Under the pieces are notes generated by a model, which made no database searches, was not told where the DNA came from, and worked only from the letters and a program-made list of their open reading frames with translations. A stretch of 64,000 nt of DNA from Streptomyces sp. CNH099 (lineage in GTDB: Bacteria; Actinomycetota; Actinomycetes; Streptomycetales; Streptomycetaceae). Where the stretch lies: NCBI GenBank assembly GCA_000514715.1, contig AZWL01000022.1, forward strand, positions 130 through 64,129, written 5' to 3'. A program made the translations under genes and the position numbers. Of this stretch, positions 31,870 through 39,900 are shown piece after piece. Each line of letters opens with the position of its first letter. The stretch's first letter is position 1.

Positions 31870-32796
31870 ATGACCACTGCGGAACCCACCGATCGCGCGG
31901 ACGCGCCGGCGAAGCGCGGCGCGGAGGGCGACTCGTCGCGGTCGCCGCTGCTGGAGCCGCGGAAGCGGATAGAGGGCGCCGTACTCAACGTCTTCTCGCA
32001 CGGCTTCCTGGTCCTGTGGACCGTGCTGGCCGCAGGCCCGCTGGTCTGGGCCCTGATGAACGCCCTGAAGGACTCCGGCGACATCCTGGCCAACCCGTGG
32101 GCGCTGCCCGGCAGCATCGACTGGGCGAACTGGTCCAACGCCTGGAGCCGGGCGCGCATCGGCCGGTACGCCGCGAACTCCCTCGTCATCGTGGCCGTCT
32201 CCGTGCCGCTCACCATGCTCTTCGGGTCGATGGCCGCCTATGTGCTCGCCCGCTTCGACTTCAAGGGCGCGCGCATCGTCTACTTCACCTTCGTCGGCGG
32301 CATGGCCTTCCCCGTGGTGATGGCGCTCGTGCCGCTGTTCTTCGTGATGAAGAACCTCTCGCTGCTCGACACCCGGCACGGACTGATCATGGTGTACATC
32401 GCCTACTCCATGCCGTTCACGATCTTCTTCATGACCACGTTCTTCCGCACGCTGCCCTCGTCCGTCTCCGAGGCGGCGGAGATCGACGGAGCCTCGCACA
32501 CCCGGATCTTCTTCCAGGTGATGCTGCCCATGGCGAAGCCCGGCCTCATCAGCGTGGGGATCTTCAACTTCCTCGGGCACTGGAACCAGTACGTACTGCC
32601 CTTCGCGCTCAACCACAACGAGGACGACTACGTGCTGACCCAGGGCATCGGGCTGCTCTTCGCGCAGGCCGGCTACCGCTCCGACTACGGCCGGCTCTTC
32701 GCCGGGCTGGTGATGGCGGCGCTGCCGATCCTCGTGGTGTACATCATCTTCCAGCGCCAGGTGCAGGCCGGGCTCACGGCCGGCGCGGTGAAGTAG
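31870..32796 (+). CDS. ngcG: Sugar ABC importer permease, NgcG-like
   Basis: 308 aa, MalG-type inner membrane subunit. Six hydrophobic segments are visible and the coupling motif EAAEIDGASHTRIFFQVMLP is intact. ATG 31870 is preceded by GGAAGGCCAG. It ends 21 bp from the convergent secreted-protein gene, with no obvious separate terminator between them. Together with NgcE and NgcF it makes the membrane part of the importer. Confidence 0.88.
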   Translation: MTTAEPTDRADAPAKRGAEGDSSRSPLLEPRKRIEGAVLNVFSHGFLVLWTVLAAGPLVWALMNALKDSGDILANPWALPGSIDWANWSNAWSRARIGRYAANSLVIVAVSVPLTMLFGSMAAYVLARFDFKGARIVYFTFVGGMAFPVVMALVPLFFVMKNLSLLDTRHGLIMVYIAYSMPFTIFFMTTFFRTLPSSVSEAAEIDGASHTRIFFQVMLPMAKPGLISVGIFNFLGHWNQYVLPFALNHNEDDYVLTQGIGLLFAQAGYRSDYGRLFAGLVMAALPILVVYIIFQRQVQAGLTAGAVK

Positions 32797-32817
32797 GCGC
32801 GCCGGCCGGCCGCGGCG

Positions 32818-33852
32818 TCAGCGTACGACCGTCTGGATCTCCTTGACGGTCACGTCGTACGTGCCCGAGGACAGGCCGTCGGGCAGCTGCGGGTCGCCCT
32901 CCTCCGGCGGCCCGTCCGGATCGGCCGAGGCCGTCCAGTGGACCTCCCAGGTGAGCGAGGCCTCCAGCGGGTAGGTGCCCTCGCCGGAGGACTTGCGGTA
33001 CGTCACGTTGCAGTCGGCGTCCGCGGTGTCGACGTCGTACCCGCCGGCGGCGCCGCCGCTCAGCCCGTACGTGCAGGACCCGGGCTCGGCGTACTCGGTG
33101 CCGGCGTCGAGCCGCAGCTCCTTGGGCGTGGCGACGGTGGTGGCGGCGTACTGCACGCCGAGGTAGTCGATGCTCGCGGTGGTCGCCACCCGCTGCAGCC
33201 CGGTGTCGCTCCGGAACGTGGCGTGCACCGGCAGGTTGACCTTCTGCCGCGCGAGGTCCGGCTTCAGCTCCACCGGCGGGGCGGGCAGCCTGGTCGCGTT
33301 GTACGCGATCTCCGCGAGCATCGCGGGGCTGATGCTCGGCCCGTCGTCGGGGATGTCGCCCTGGTCCATCCAGAACGGGTTGCCCTGGAGGATCTCACAG
33401 GCCTGGAAAGCCTCGTCCTTGCTCATCTCCTTGTTGTAGGCGACGTCCCACCAGGCGCCGTCCTTGTCCTTGTTCCACTCCTTCTCCTCCCACTCCCGGA
33501 TCCAGTCGGCCTGCGCGCTCTCCGGGTGCGTCCAGGTGCCGGGCCCCCACTCCGCCATCTCCTCGGGGGTGAAGCGCGGCTCGTACCAGCAGGGCGGGGG
33601 AGTCCAGTCGCCCTGGGCCGGGACCATCGACGGGGCGGAGGAGTCGCCGCCGGTGGTGACGACCTTCACGTGGGACCACGAGCTGATGCCGTCGCCGCCG
33701 TCCGAGTCGCCGCCGCCGTCGGTGCCCCAGCCGCCTGCGCCCTGTGCGGACGCGGGCTGCGTGGCCAGCAGTACCGCGGTCACGCTCAGCGCGGCCGCCA
33801 GACCCGTCCCGGAGCGGCGTACGACCGCCTTGTCCACCGGACTCACCGACAT
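32818..33852 (-). CDS. Secreted protein of unknown function (Trp/Pro-rich)
   Basis: 344 aa. It has a basic N-terminus, a hydrophobic core and an ASA-type signal-peptidase site near residue 36. The mature chain begins with a Gly/Asp-rich stretch, then a Trp-rich acidic part (WIREWEEKEWNKDKDGAWWD) and a C-terminal beta-rich region with a Cys pair. No family recognised. The ATG overlaps the end of the lipoprotein gene by 10 bp, and AGGGGG lies upstream, so both products are made together. It is probably an envelope or extracellular protein acting with that lipoprotein. Confidence 0.7.
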   Translation of the reverse strand: MSVSPVDKAVVRRSGTGLAAALSVTAVLLATQPASAQGAGGWGTDGGGDSDGGDGISSWSHVKVVTTGGDSSAPSMVPAQGDWTPPPCWYEPRFTPEEMAEWGPGTWTHPESAQADWIREWEEKEWNKDKDGAWWDVAYNKEMSKDEAFQACEILQGNPFWMDQGDIPDDGPSISPAMLAEIAYNATRLPAPPVELKPDLARQKVNLPVHATFRSDTGLQRVATTASIDYLGVQYAATTVATPKELRLDAGTEYAEPGSCTYGLSGGAAGGYDVDTADADCNVTYRKSSGEGTYPLEASLTWEVHWTASADPDGPPEEGDPQLPDGLSSGTYDVTVKEIQTVVR

Positions 33853-34481
33853 GTTCCGTCCCCCTCCGTCCAGTCGGACTCCGCCACCGCCCAGACGCCG
33901 TCGGCCGTGCGGGTGAGCGTCTGCCGGTACAGCCGCAGCACCTCGGCGTTCTCCCCGCCGCCGGTGCCCACGCGCTTGCCGGTCTCGGCATCGACGACGT
34001 AGCCCTCGCTCTGGTCCTCGCAGAACATGACCAGCGCGCTGTCGCCCTTGACCTGCTTGACCTCGCGGTTGAAGTAGCGACCCGTGCCGGCGATGCGCTG
34101 CCCGTCGTCGGCGAAGCGCTCGAAGTCCTTCACGTAGTTCGTGTAGGCCGGATCCTGCCAGTACCGCTCGAAGTTGGCGGTGGCCTTCTGCTGGCCGTAA
34201 CTCTCCACCATCGCGCTGAGCGCGTAGCCCTGGTCGCGCAGCACCGCCTGCTTCTTCCCGTCCCCGGTGCCCGCGGGCTCCACGTCGGCCCTCAGGTCGC
34301 CCGGGAAGTCGAAGGCGGGGGCGTCCGGGTCCTCCTCGGCGGGCGCGCTCGCGGACGGCGAGCCCTCGGTCTCCGCCCCCACGATCTCGCCCCCGTCGTC
34401 GTCGGAGCCCCCGCAGGCGGACAGCAGCAGCGCCGCGCCGAGCGCTGCGGCCGTCGCCCGGCCGAGGGTGCGGTGCCGCAT
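33843..34481 (-). CDS. Lipoprotein of unknown function
   Basis: 212 aa. Signal peptide with lipobox LSAC (Cys23), followed by an acidic, Gly/Ser-rich linker (25-60) and a compact domain with YGQQKATANFERYWQDPAYTNYVKDFERF and VVDAETGKRVG. That size and pattern suggest an NTF2-like or similar small fold, but I cannot place it. It is the first gene of the pair with the secreted protein downstream, and is divergent from the ROK regulator. Confidence 0.72.
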   Translation of the reverse strand: MRHRTLGRATAAALGAALLLSACGGSDDDGGEIVGAETEGSPSASAPAEEDPDAPAFDFPGDLRADVEPAGTGDGKKQAVLRDQGYALSAMVESYGQQKATANFERYWQDPAYTNYVKDFERFADDGQRIAGTGRYFNREVKQVKGDSALVMFCEDQSEGYVVDAETGKRVGTGGGENAEVLRLYRQTLTRTADGVWAVAESDWTEGDGTCR

Positions 34482-34926
34482 CGTTGACCAACTCCCAGCG
34501 TCGTCCGGCTGACCGCGCAGGGACGGCCGGGGTCAGGTCGTTGTGCTTTCCCCCGGCGTTGGGCGTTCCGGCGCGTCATGTTCGCACCAACGTTATCGAG
34601 CCACGTCCCCGACGGACCAGCGAACACGGCCAGTTCGCGACGCAGCCGTTACATGCACGGACGCGCTCCGCGCGGCGCCGGCGCGGACCCGGGACGTCCC
34701 GGTCGGCGACCCGGACCCCCCGCGCCGGACCCCCGTGGGCGGAGGCGGCCGGGGTGGCTCGGTACCGTGGACGTTTGCGGGTTACGGAATAGTCACGCCG
34801 TCAAGGTCTTGACGGCGGTAACCATGGCCGTCGAGCCTAGACTTCACAAGTTGTAGGCGATCCGGGCCCCACAGGCGTGGTCCGGGAGGTGGGGGGCCGT
34901 CGTGTCGCCCGCCGAACCAGGAGTGG
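34482..34926. other. 445-bp divergent promoter region (lipoprotein / ROK regulator)
   Basis: No credible gene. The right third holds the palindrome at 34796-34817 and a TAGACT -10-like hexamer at 34838-34843. The left part is GC-rich with no feature I can support. Confidence 0.6.
34796..34817. promoter_or_regulatory. Perfect palindrome in the ROK-gene promoter
   Basis: CGCCGTCAAG and CTTGACGGCG (10-bp arms) flank GT. Outer GGTTAC (34780-34785) and GTAACC (34817-34822) extend the symmetry. The right arm contains a TTGACG -35-like hexamer. It lies 110 bp before the ROK start, ideal for autoregulation. Confidence 0.65.
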
Positions 34927-36132
34927 ATGGCCGTGGAGACTCCGGGCTCGCAGTCCTCGCTGCACCGGGCAAACCTTGAGCGCGTCGTGCGCGCCGTGCG
35001 ACTGTCCGGTTCGCTCACGCAGGCGCAGATCGCGCGGAGCACCGGGCTGTCCGCCGCCACGGTCTCCAACATCGTCCGCGAGCTGCAGGAGAGCGGGACG
35101 GTCAGCGTCACGCCGACCTCCGCCGGCGGTCGGCGGGCCCGGGCGGTGTCGCTGAGCGGGGACGCGGGGATCGTCGTCGGCGTGGACTTCGGGCACACGC
35201 ACCTGCGGGTGGCCGTGGGGAACCTGGCGCACCAGGTGCTCGCCGAGGAGTCCGAGCCGATCGACGTCGACGCGTCCGCCACCCAGGGGCTGGACCGGGC
35301 GCAGACGCTGGTGGCGCGGCTCGTGGGGGCCACGGACGTGCCCGCGGACAAGGTCGTCGGGGTGGGGCTGGGGGTGCCGGGGCCGATAGACACCGAAACC
35401 GGCGTGCTGGGCTCCACCGCCATCCTGCCGGGCTGGACCGGCACGAACCCGCGCGACGACCTCCAGTCCCGTCTCGGCGTGCCCGTGTACGTGGACAACG
35501 ACGCGAACCTCGGCGCGCTCGGCGAGCTGGTCTGGGGCAGCGGCCGGGGCGCCAAGGACGTGGCGTACATCAAGGTGGCCAGCGGCGTCGGCGCCGGGCT
35601 GGTGATCAACGGGCAGCTCTACCGCGGCCCGGGCGGGACGGCCGGCGAGATAGGGCACATCACCCTGGACGAGTCCGGTCCCGTCTGCCGCTGCGGGAAC
35701 CGCGGGTGCCTGGAGACCTTCACCGCCGGCCGCTACGTCCTCGGCCTGCTGGAGGCCAGCCACGGCCCCGGGCTGACCGTGGAGCGCATGGTGCAGCTGG
35801 CCCGCGACGGCGACCCCGGCTGCCGCCGGGTGATCGCGGACGTCGGGCGGCACATCGGCAGCGGCGTGGCGAGCCTGTGCAACCTGCTCAATCCCAGCCG
35901 GGTCGTGCTCGGCGGCGATCTCGCCGAGGCGGGGGAGCTGATCCTGCACCCCATAGGGGAGTCCGTCGGGCGCTACGCGATCCCCAGCGCCGCCCGCCAG
36001 CTGGACCTGGCCTCCGGGGCGCTCGGCAGCCGTGCGGAGGTGCTCGGGGCGCTGGCGCTGGTGCTGAGCGAGATGGGCGACCGTTCGATCCTTGACGGCG
36101 CCGCGGCGGCCCCCACCCCCGTTCTCACGTAG
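34927..36132 (+). CDS. rok7B7: ROK-family transcriptional regulator, Rok7B7-like
   Basis: 401 aa. N-terminal winged helix (LTQAQIARSTGLSAATVSNIVREL, about 35-60), then the ROK domain: DFGHTHLRVAVG, DNDANLGALGELVWG and the zinc motif CRCGNRGCLE. ROK regulators bind sugars and control uptake genes. Position between the NgcEFG-type importer and xylFGH equals that of S. coelicolor rok7B7, reported to control xylose uptake, carbon catabolite repression and antibiotic production. Palindromic sites occur in its own promoter and, in altered form, before xylF. Confidence 0.85.
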   Translation: MAVETPGSQSSLHRANLERVVRAVRLSGSLTQAQIARSTGLSAATVSNIVRELQESGTVSVTPTSAGGRRARAVSLSGDAGIVVGVDFGHTHLRVAVGNLAHQVLAEESEPIDVDASATQGLDRAQTLVARLVGATDVPADKVVGVGLGVPGPIDTETGVLGSTAILPGWTGTNPRDDLQSRLGVPVYVDNDANLGALGELVWGSGRGAKDVAYIKVASGVGAGLVINGQLYRGPGGTAGEIGHITLDESGPVCRCGNRGCLETFTAGRYVLGLLEASHGPGLTVERMVQLARDGDPGCRRVIADVGRHIGSGVASLCNLLNPSRVVLGGDLAEAGELILHPIGESVGRYAIPSAARQLDLASGALGSRAEVLGALALVLSEMGDRSILDGAAAAPTPVLT

Positions 36133-36172
36133 TGATGAGTTCACGTAGAGAAACCAGCGGATCGTATCCGTC

Positions 36173-36197
36173 TCGTTAAGCATTTACTTCTTGACGA
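36173..36197. promoter_or_regulatory. Imperfect inverted repeat before xylF
   Basis: TCGTTAAG and CTTGACGA, 9 nt apart, differ from a perfect inverted repeat at one position. The right half shares CTTGACG with the palindrome of the ROK promoter, and GGTTACGG occurs near both. A likely site for the ROK regulator, 72 bp before xylF. Confidence 0.45.
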
Positions 36198-36268
36198 CAT
36201 GGTTACGGGCGAGTTGACTACCTGACACCTCGGCCGCGACGGCGCGGCCACGTCAGGGAGGTTCGACC

Positions 36269-37381
36269 GTGCACACCTATCTGCGCCGTGCGGCAGTCGC
36301 ACTGGCCGCCGTATCCATGACCGTCGGCATCGCGGCCTGTGGCAGCGCCGATGAGGCCGACAACGACTCCGACAGCGGGAGCAAGAAGAAGAACGACGGG
36401 CCGTTGACGATAGGTCTCCTCCTGCCGGATGAGGAGACCGCGCGTTACGAGGACTTCGACCGGCCGCTCATCGAGAAGAAGATCGAGGAGCTGGCCCCCG
36501 GCACCGAGGTCATCTACAACAACGCCAAGCAGAACGCGACGACCCAGCAGCAGCAGGTCGACACCATGATCACGCAGGATGTCGACGCCCTCATCCTGGA
36601 CGCCGTGGACGCCAAGTCCATCCAGTCCGGCGTCCGGGCCGCCGACGAGGCCGGCATCCCCGTCATCGCCTACGACCGCCTCGCCGAGGGCCCGATCAGC
36701 GGCTACACCTCGTTCGACAACAACAAGGTCGGCCAGGTGCAGGGCGAGGCCCTGCTGGAGGCGCTCGGCGACGGCGCCAAGGACGGCCAGATCGTCATGC
36801 TCAACGGCTCCGTCACCGACCCGAACGCCGCCATGTTCAAGGAGGGCGCGCACTCCGTCCTCGACGGCGAGGTGAACGTCGGCAGGGAGTACGACGTCAA
36901 GGAGTGGAAGCCGTCGAACGCCAACTCCGACATGAAGGGCGCCATCTCCTCGGTCGGCAAGGACAAGATCATCGGTGTCTACGCCGCCAACGACGGCATG
37001 GCCGGCGGTGCCATCACCGCCCTGAAGGCCGCCGACTTCGACCCGCTGCCGCCGGTCACCGGCCAGGACGCGGAGCTGGCCGGCGTGCAGCGCATCGTCA
37101 CCGGTGAGCAGTACATGAGCGTGTACAAGCCGTACCAGCCGGAGGCGGACGCCGCGGCCGAGATGGCGGTCAAGCTGGCCCGCGGCGAGAAGATCGACTC
37201 CGTCGCCACCAGCACCGTGGACAGCGAGTCCGAGCAGGGCGTGCCCGCCGTGCTCATCGATCCGATCGCGCTGACCCAGGACAACATCAAGGAGACCGTC
37301 GTCAAGGACGGCCTGTGGAAGATCGAGGACATCTGCTCCGGCAAGTTCGCCGCCGCCTGCAAGGACATCGGCCTGCAGTGA
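36269..37381 (+). CDS. xylF: Xylose ABC importer substrate-binding lipoprotein
   Basis: 370 aa from GTG 36269, with AGGGAGG upstream. Lipobox ends at Cys24 (IAAC). The mature protein follows the pentose-binding (type I) fold: TIGLLLPDEETARYEDFDRP, NAKQNATTQQQQVDTMITQDVDALILDAVD, AYDRLAEGPISGYTSFDN and AANDGMAGGAITALKAADF. These match XylF rather than ribose or galactose binders. It is the first gene of the xylFGH operon, downstream of its likely ROK regulator. Confidence 0.9.
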   Translation: MHTYLRRAAVALAAVSMTVGIAACGSADEADNDSDSGSKKKNDGPLTIGLLLPDEETARYEDFDRPLIEKKIEELAPGTEVIYNNAKQNATTQQQQVDTMITQDVDALILDAVDAKSIQSGVRAADEAGIPVIAYDRLAEGPISGYTSFDNNKVGQVQGEALLEALGDGAKDGQIVMLNGSVTDPNAAMFKEGAHSVLDGEVNVGREYDVKEWKPSNANSDMKGAISSVGKDKIIGVYAANDGMAGGAITALKAADFDPLPPVTGQDAELAGVQRIVTGEQYMSVYKPYQPEADAAAEMAVKLARGEKIDSVATSTVDSESEQGVPAVLIDPIALTQDNIKETVVKDGLWKIEDICSGKFAAACKDIGLQ

Positions 37382-37384
37382 GCG

Positions 37385-37432
37385 GCTGAACAGCTGAACA
37401 GCCGAACAGCTGAGCCGCTGAGCCGCTGCCGC
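37385..37432 (+). repeat. 8-bp tandem repeats between xylF and xylG
   Basis: Six consecutive 8-mers start 3 bp after the xylF stop: GCTGAACA twice, GCCGAACA, GCTGAGCC twice, GCTGCCGC. GC-rich hairpins can form here and in the following 100 bp, which could reduce read-through to the ATPase gene. Confidence 0.75.
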
Positions 37433-37587
37433 GGTGCTGCCGAGCCGCAGAACCGCTGTGCGGCCGAGCCGGTGCCAAGCCACCCGCGTGCCCGGGGTCC
37501 CGCCACCCCAACTCCCGCTGCCGGCGGGCCCCGGGCACCCGGGCCCTCATCTTGCCCACGCCTATCCCTCCGTAGGAGATGGTTCAC

Positions 37588-38370
37588 GTGTCCGCTACGC
37601 CCGTGCTGGCGTTGCGCGGGATCTCGAAGCGGTTCGGTGCCGTCCAGGCACTCACCGACGTCGATCTCGAGGTCCGCGCCGGTGAAGTGGTCGCCCTCGT
37701 CGGCGACAACGGCGCCGGAAAGTCCACTCTCGTCAAGACCGTCGCCGGCGTCCACGCCATCGACGACGGCGCCATCGAGTGGGGCGGCCGCCCCGTTCGC
37801 ATCCACAAGCCGCACGACGCCCAGGACCTGGGCATCGCGACCGTCTACCAGGACCTCGCGCTCTGCGACAACCTCGACGTCGTCGGCAACCTCTTCCTCG
37901 GCCGGGAGATCCGCACCGCCGGCGTCCTGGACGAGGTCGAGATGGAGCGCCGCTCCCGCGAGCTGCTCACCACCCTGTCCATCCGCATCCCCAGCGTCCG
38001 CATCCCCACCGCCTCCCTCTCCGGCGGCCAGCGGCAGACCGTGGCCATCGCCCGCTCGCTCCTCGGCGAACCCCGGCTCGTCATCCTCGACGAGCCCACG
38101 GCCGCCCTCGGCGTCGAGCAGACCGCCCAGGTGCTCGACCTCGTCGAGCGGCTGCGCGAGCGCGACCACGCCGTGCTGCTGATCAGCCACAACATGGCGG
38201 ACGTCAAGGCTGTCGCCGACCGGGTCGCCGTGCTGCGCCTCGGCCGCAACAACGGCATCTTCGACGTCGCGACCACGACGCAGGAAGAGATCGTCGCCGC
38301 CATCACGGGCGCCACGGACAACGCCGTGACGCGCCGGACGGCGCGCGCCAGTGCGGAGGAAGACAAGTGA
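37588..38370 (+). CDS. xylG: Xylose ABC importer ATPase (single nucleotide-binding domain)
   Basis: 260 aa from GTG 37588; the upstream ATG 37579 abuts the TAGGAG ribosome site and is less likely. Walker A GDNGAGKS, Q-loop YQDLAL, signature LSGGQRQ, Walker B LVILDEPTA and His-loop LLISHN are intact. Unlike E. coli XylG/MglA with two fused domains, this protein has one, as in streptomycete homologues, so it must dimerise. Its TGA overlaps the xylH GTG. Confidence 0.92.
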   Translation: MSATPVLALRGISKRFGAVQALTDVDLEVRAGEVVALVGDNGAGKSTLVKTVAGVHAIDDGAIEWGGRPVRIHKPHDAQDLGIATVYQDLALCDNLDVVGNLFLGREIRTAGVLDEVEMERRSRELLTTLSIRIPSVRIPTASLSGGQRQTVAIARSLLGEPRLVILDEPTAALGVEQTAQVLDLVERLRERDHAVLLISHNMADVKAVADRVAVLRLGRNNGIFDVATTTQEEIVAAITGATDNAVTRRTARASAEEDK

Positions 38371-39686
38371 GCACCGAGCGGATCGAGAAGTCCGACTCCG
38401 CGAAGCCCGGCCTCGCGGAGTCCACCACCCCCGGCGACGCCCCGGCGGACGCGGCGAAGAGCGACGGCACCCCCGTCGACCCCCGGCTGCTCGTCCGCGA
38501 GGAGGGCTTCGCCGGCTACCTGACCGAGTTCAAGCGCCGTATGCGCGGGGGCGAGCTGGGCTCCCTCCCGGTCATCGTCGGCCTGATCGTCATCATGGCG
38601 GTCTTCCAGGCCCTGGACGACGCCTTCCTGTCCGCGCAGAACCTGTCGAACATCTCCGTCGACATCGCCGGGCCCGGACTCATAGCCGTCGGCATCATCT
38701 TCGTGCTGCTGCTCGGCGAGATCGACCTGTCGATCGGCTCGGTCAGCGGCCTCGTCGGCGCGGTCTTCGGGGTGCTGGCCGTCCAGGAGGGGATGCCGGA
38801 AGTCCCGGCGATCATCCTCGCCATCCTCGTCGGCACCGCGGCTGGCGCCTTCCACGGCTTCTTCTTCGCCCGGATCGGCGTCCCGCCGCTCGTCGTGACC
38901 CTCGCCGGCCTGCTCGGCTGGCAGGGCCTGATGCTCTACATACTGGGCGGCTCCGGCACCATCAACCTCGACTACGACGGCGTGGTCGTCAAGCTCACCA
39001 CGTACTACTTCACCGACGTCGCCGCCGCCTACGGGCTCGCGGCGGTCGCCGTCGGCGGCTACTTCGCAGCCGGGTACTTCGGGGCGCGGCGGCGCGCGGC
39101 GGCCGGGGTGCCGTCGCGGCCGATGAGCGAGATCATCATGCGCACGGCCGTGCTCGCGGTGCTCGCGTTCGTCCCGGCGTACGTGCTGAACCAGTACAAG
39201 GGCCTGCCGCTGGCGCTGCTGATCTTCCTCGTCGTGGTCGCCGGCGCGGACTTCGTGCTCCGCCGCACCGGCTTCGGCCGGCGGGTCTTCGCCCTCGGCG
39301 GCAGCGTCGAGGCCAGCCGCCGCGCGGGCATCAACGTCGACCTCATGCGCATCGCGGTCTTCGCCGTCTCCGGTACCCTCGCCGGGGTCGGCGGCCTGTT
39401 CATGGCCTCCAACATCGCCGCCGCCAACCAGAGCGCGGGCGGCGGCACGCTGCTGATGAACGCCATCGCGGCGGCCGTCATCGGCGGCACCAGCCTCTAC
39501 GGCGGCCGCGGCAGCAGCTGGTCCGCGCTGCTCGGCGTGCTCGTGATCATGTCCATCCAGTCCGGCCTGGCGCTCAAGGGCATCGACTCGCCCGTGCAGT
39601 ACATGATCACCGGCGCGGTGCTGCTGGCGGCGGTCGTCATCGACTCCGTCTCCCGCCGCACCCAGAAGACGGCCGGACGCGCCTGA
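38367..39686 (+). CDS. xylH: Xylose ABC importer permease
   Basis: 439 aa from GTG 38367, in the GTGA overlap with xylG. About 70 hydrophilic N-terminal residues precede 10 or so membrane helices of the BPD_transp_2 family; [13 protein letters not shown]-like and [16 protein letters not shown] segments and the [11 protein letters not shown] loop are characteristic of XylH/RbsC. It forms the transport channel with XylG and XylF. A strong terminator follows 22 bp after the stop. Confidence 0.92.
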   Translation: MSTERIEKSDSAKPGLAESTTPGDAPADAAKSDGTPVDPRLLVREEGFAGYLTEFKRRMRGGELGSLPVIVGLIVIMAVFQALDDAFLSAQNLSNISVDIAGPGLIAVGIIFVLLLGEIDLSIGSVSGLVGAVFGVLAVQEGMPEVPAIILAILVGTAAGAFHGFFFARIGVPPLVVTLAGLLGWQGLMLYILGGSGTINLDYDGVVVKLTTYYFTDVAAAYGLAAVAVGGYFAAGYFGARRRAAAGVPSRPMSEIIMRTAVLAVLAFVPAYVLNQYKGLPLALLIFLVVVAGADFVLRRTGFGRRVFALGGSVEASRRAGINVDLMRIAVFAVSGTLAGVGGLFMASNIAAANQSAGGGTLLMNAIAAAVIGGTSLYGGRGSSWSALLGVLVIMSIQSGLALKGIDSPVQYMITGAVLLAAVVIDSVSRRTQKTAGRA

Positions 39687-39708
39687 CCGCGCCCGCCCGC
39701 CGACCGCC

Positions 39709-39740
39709 GCGCCCCCGTACCGACCCCGGTACGGGGGCGC
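39709..39740 (+). terminator. Terminator of the xylFGH operon
   Basis: A perfect 14-bp stem, GCGCCCCCGTACCG with CGGTACGGGGGCGC, around a 4-nt loop. No T tract follows, but the stem is very stable. Confidence 0.85.
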
Positions 39741-39780
39741 AGCTGTTGCGGTCCTGTGGCATACGTCGCACTGTCGGATC

Positions 39781-39820
39781 AGCGTCCGGACCCCGGGAAT
39801 ATTAGACTCGACCGGACGCT
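39781..39820. promoter_or_regulatory. Inverted repeat around a -10-like hexamer upstream of dxs
   Basis: AGCGTCCGG (39781-39789) and CCGGACGCT (39812-39820) are perfect complements 22 nt apart; TAGACT (39803-39808) lies between them. It is 80 bp before the dxs start and may be an operator or a leader hairpin. Confidence 0.5.
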
Positions 39821-39900
39821 CCGGGCCGGGCACGTCCGCGTGGCCGTACCTCCCGGGGCCGTACGGCCCGAAGGCAGGCTGCGACAGCAAGGAGGCACGG

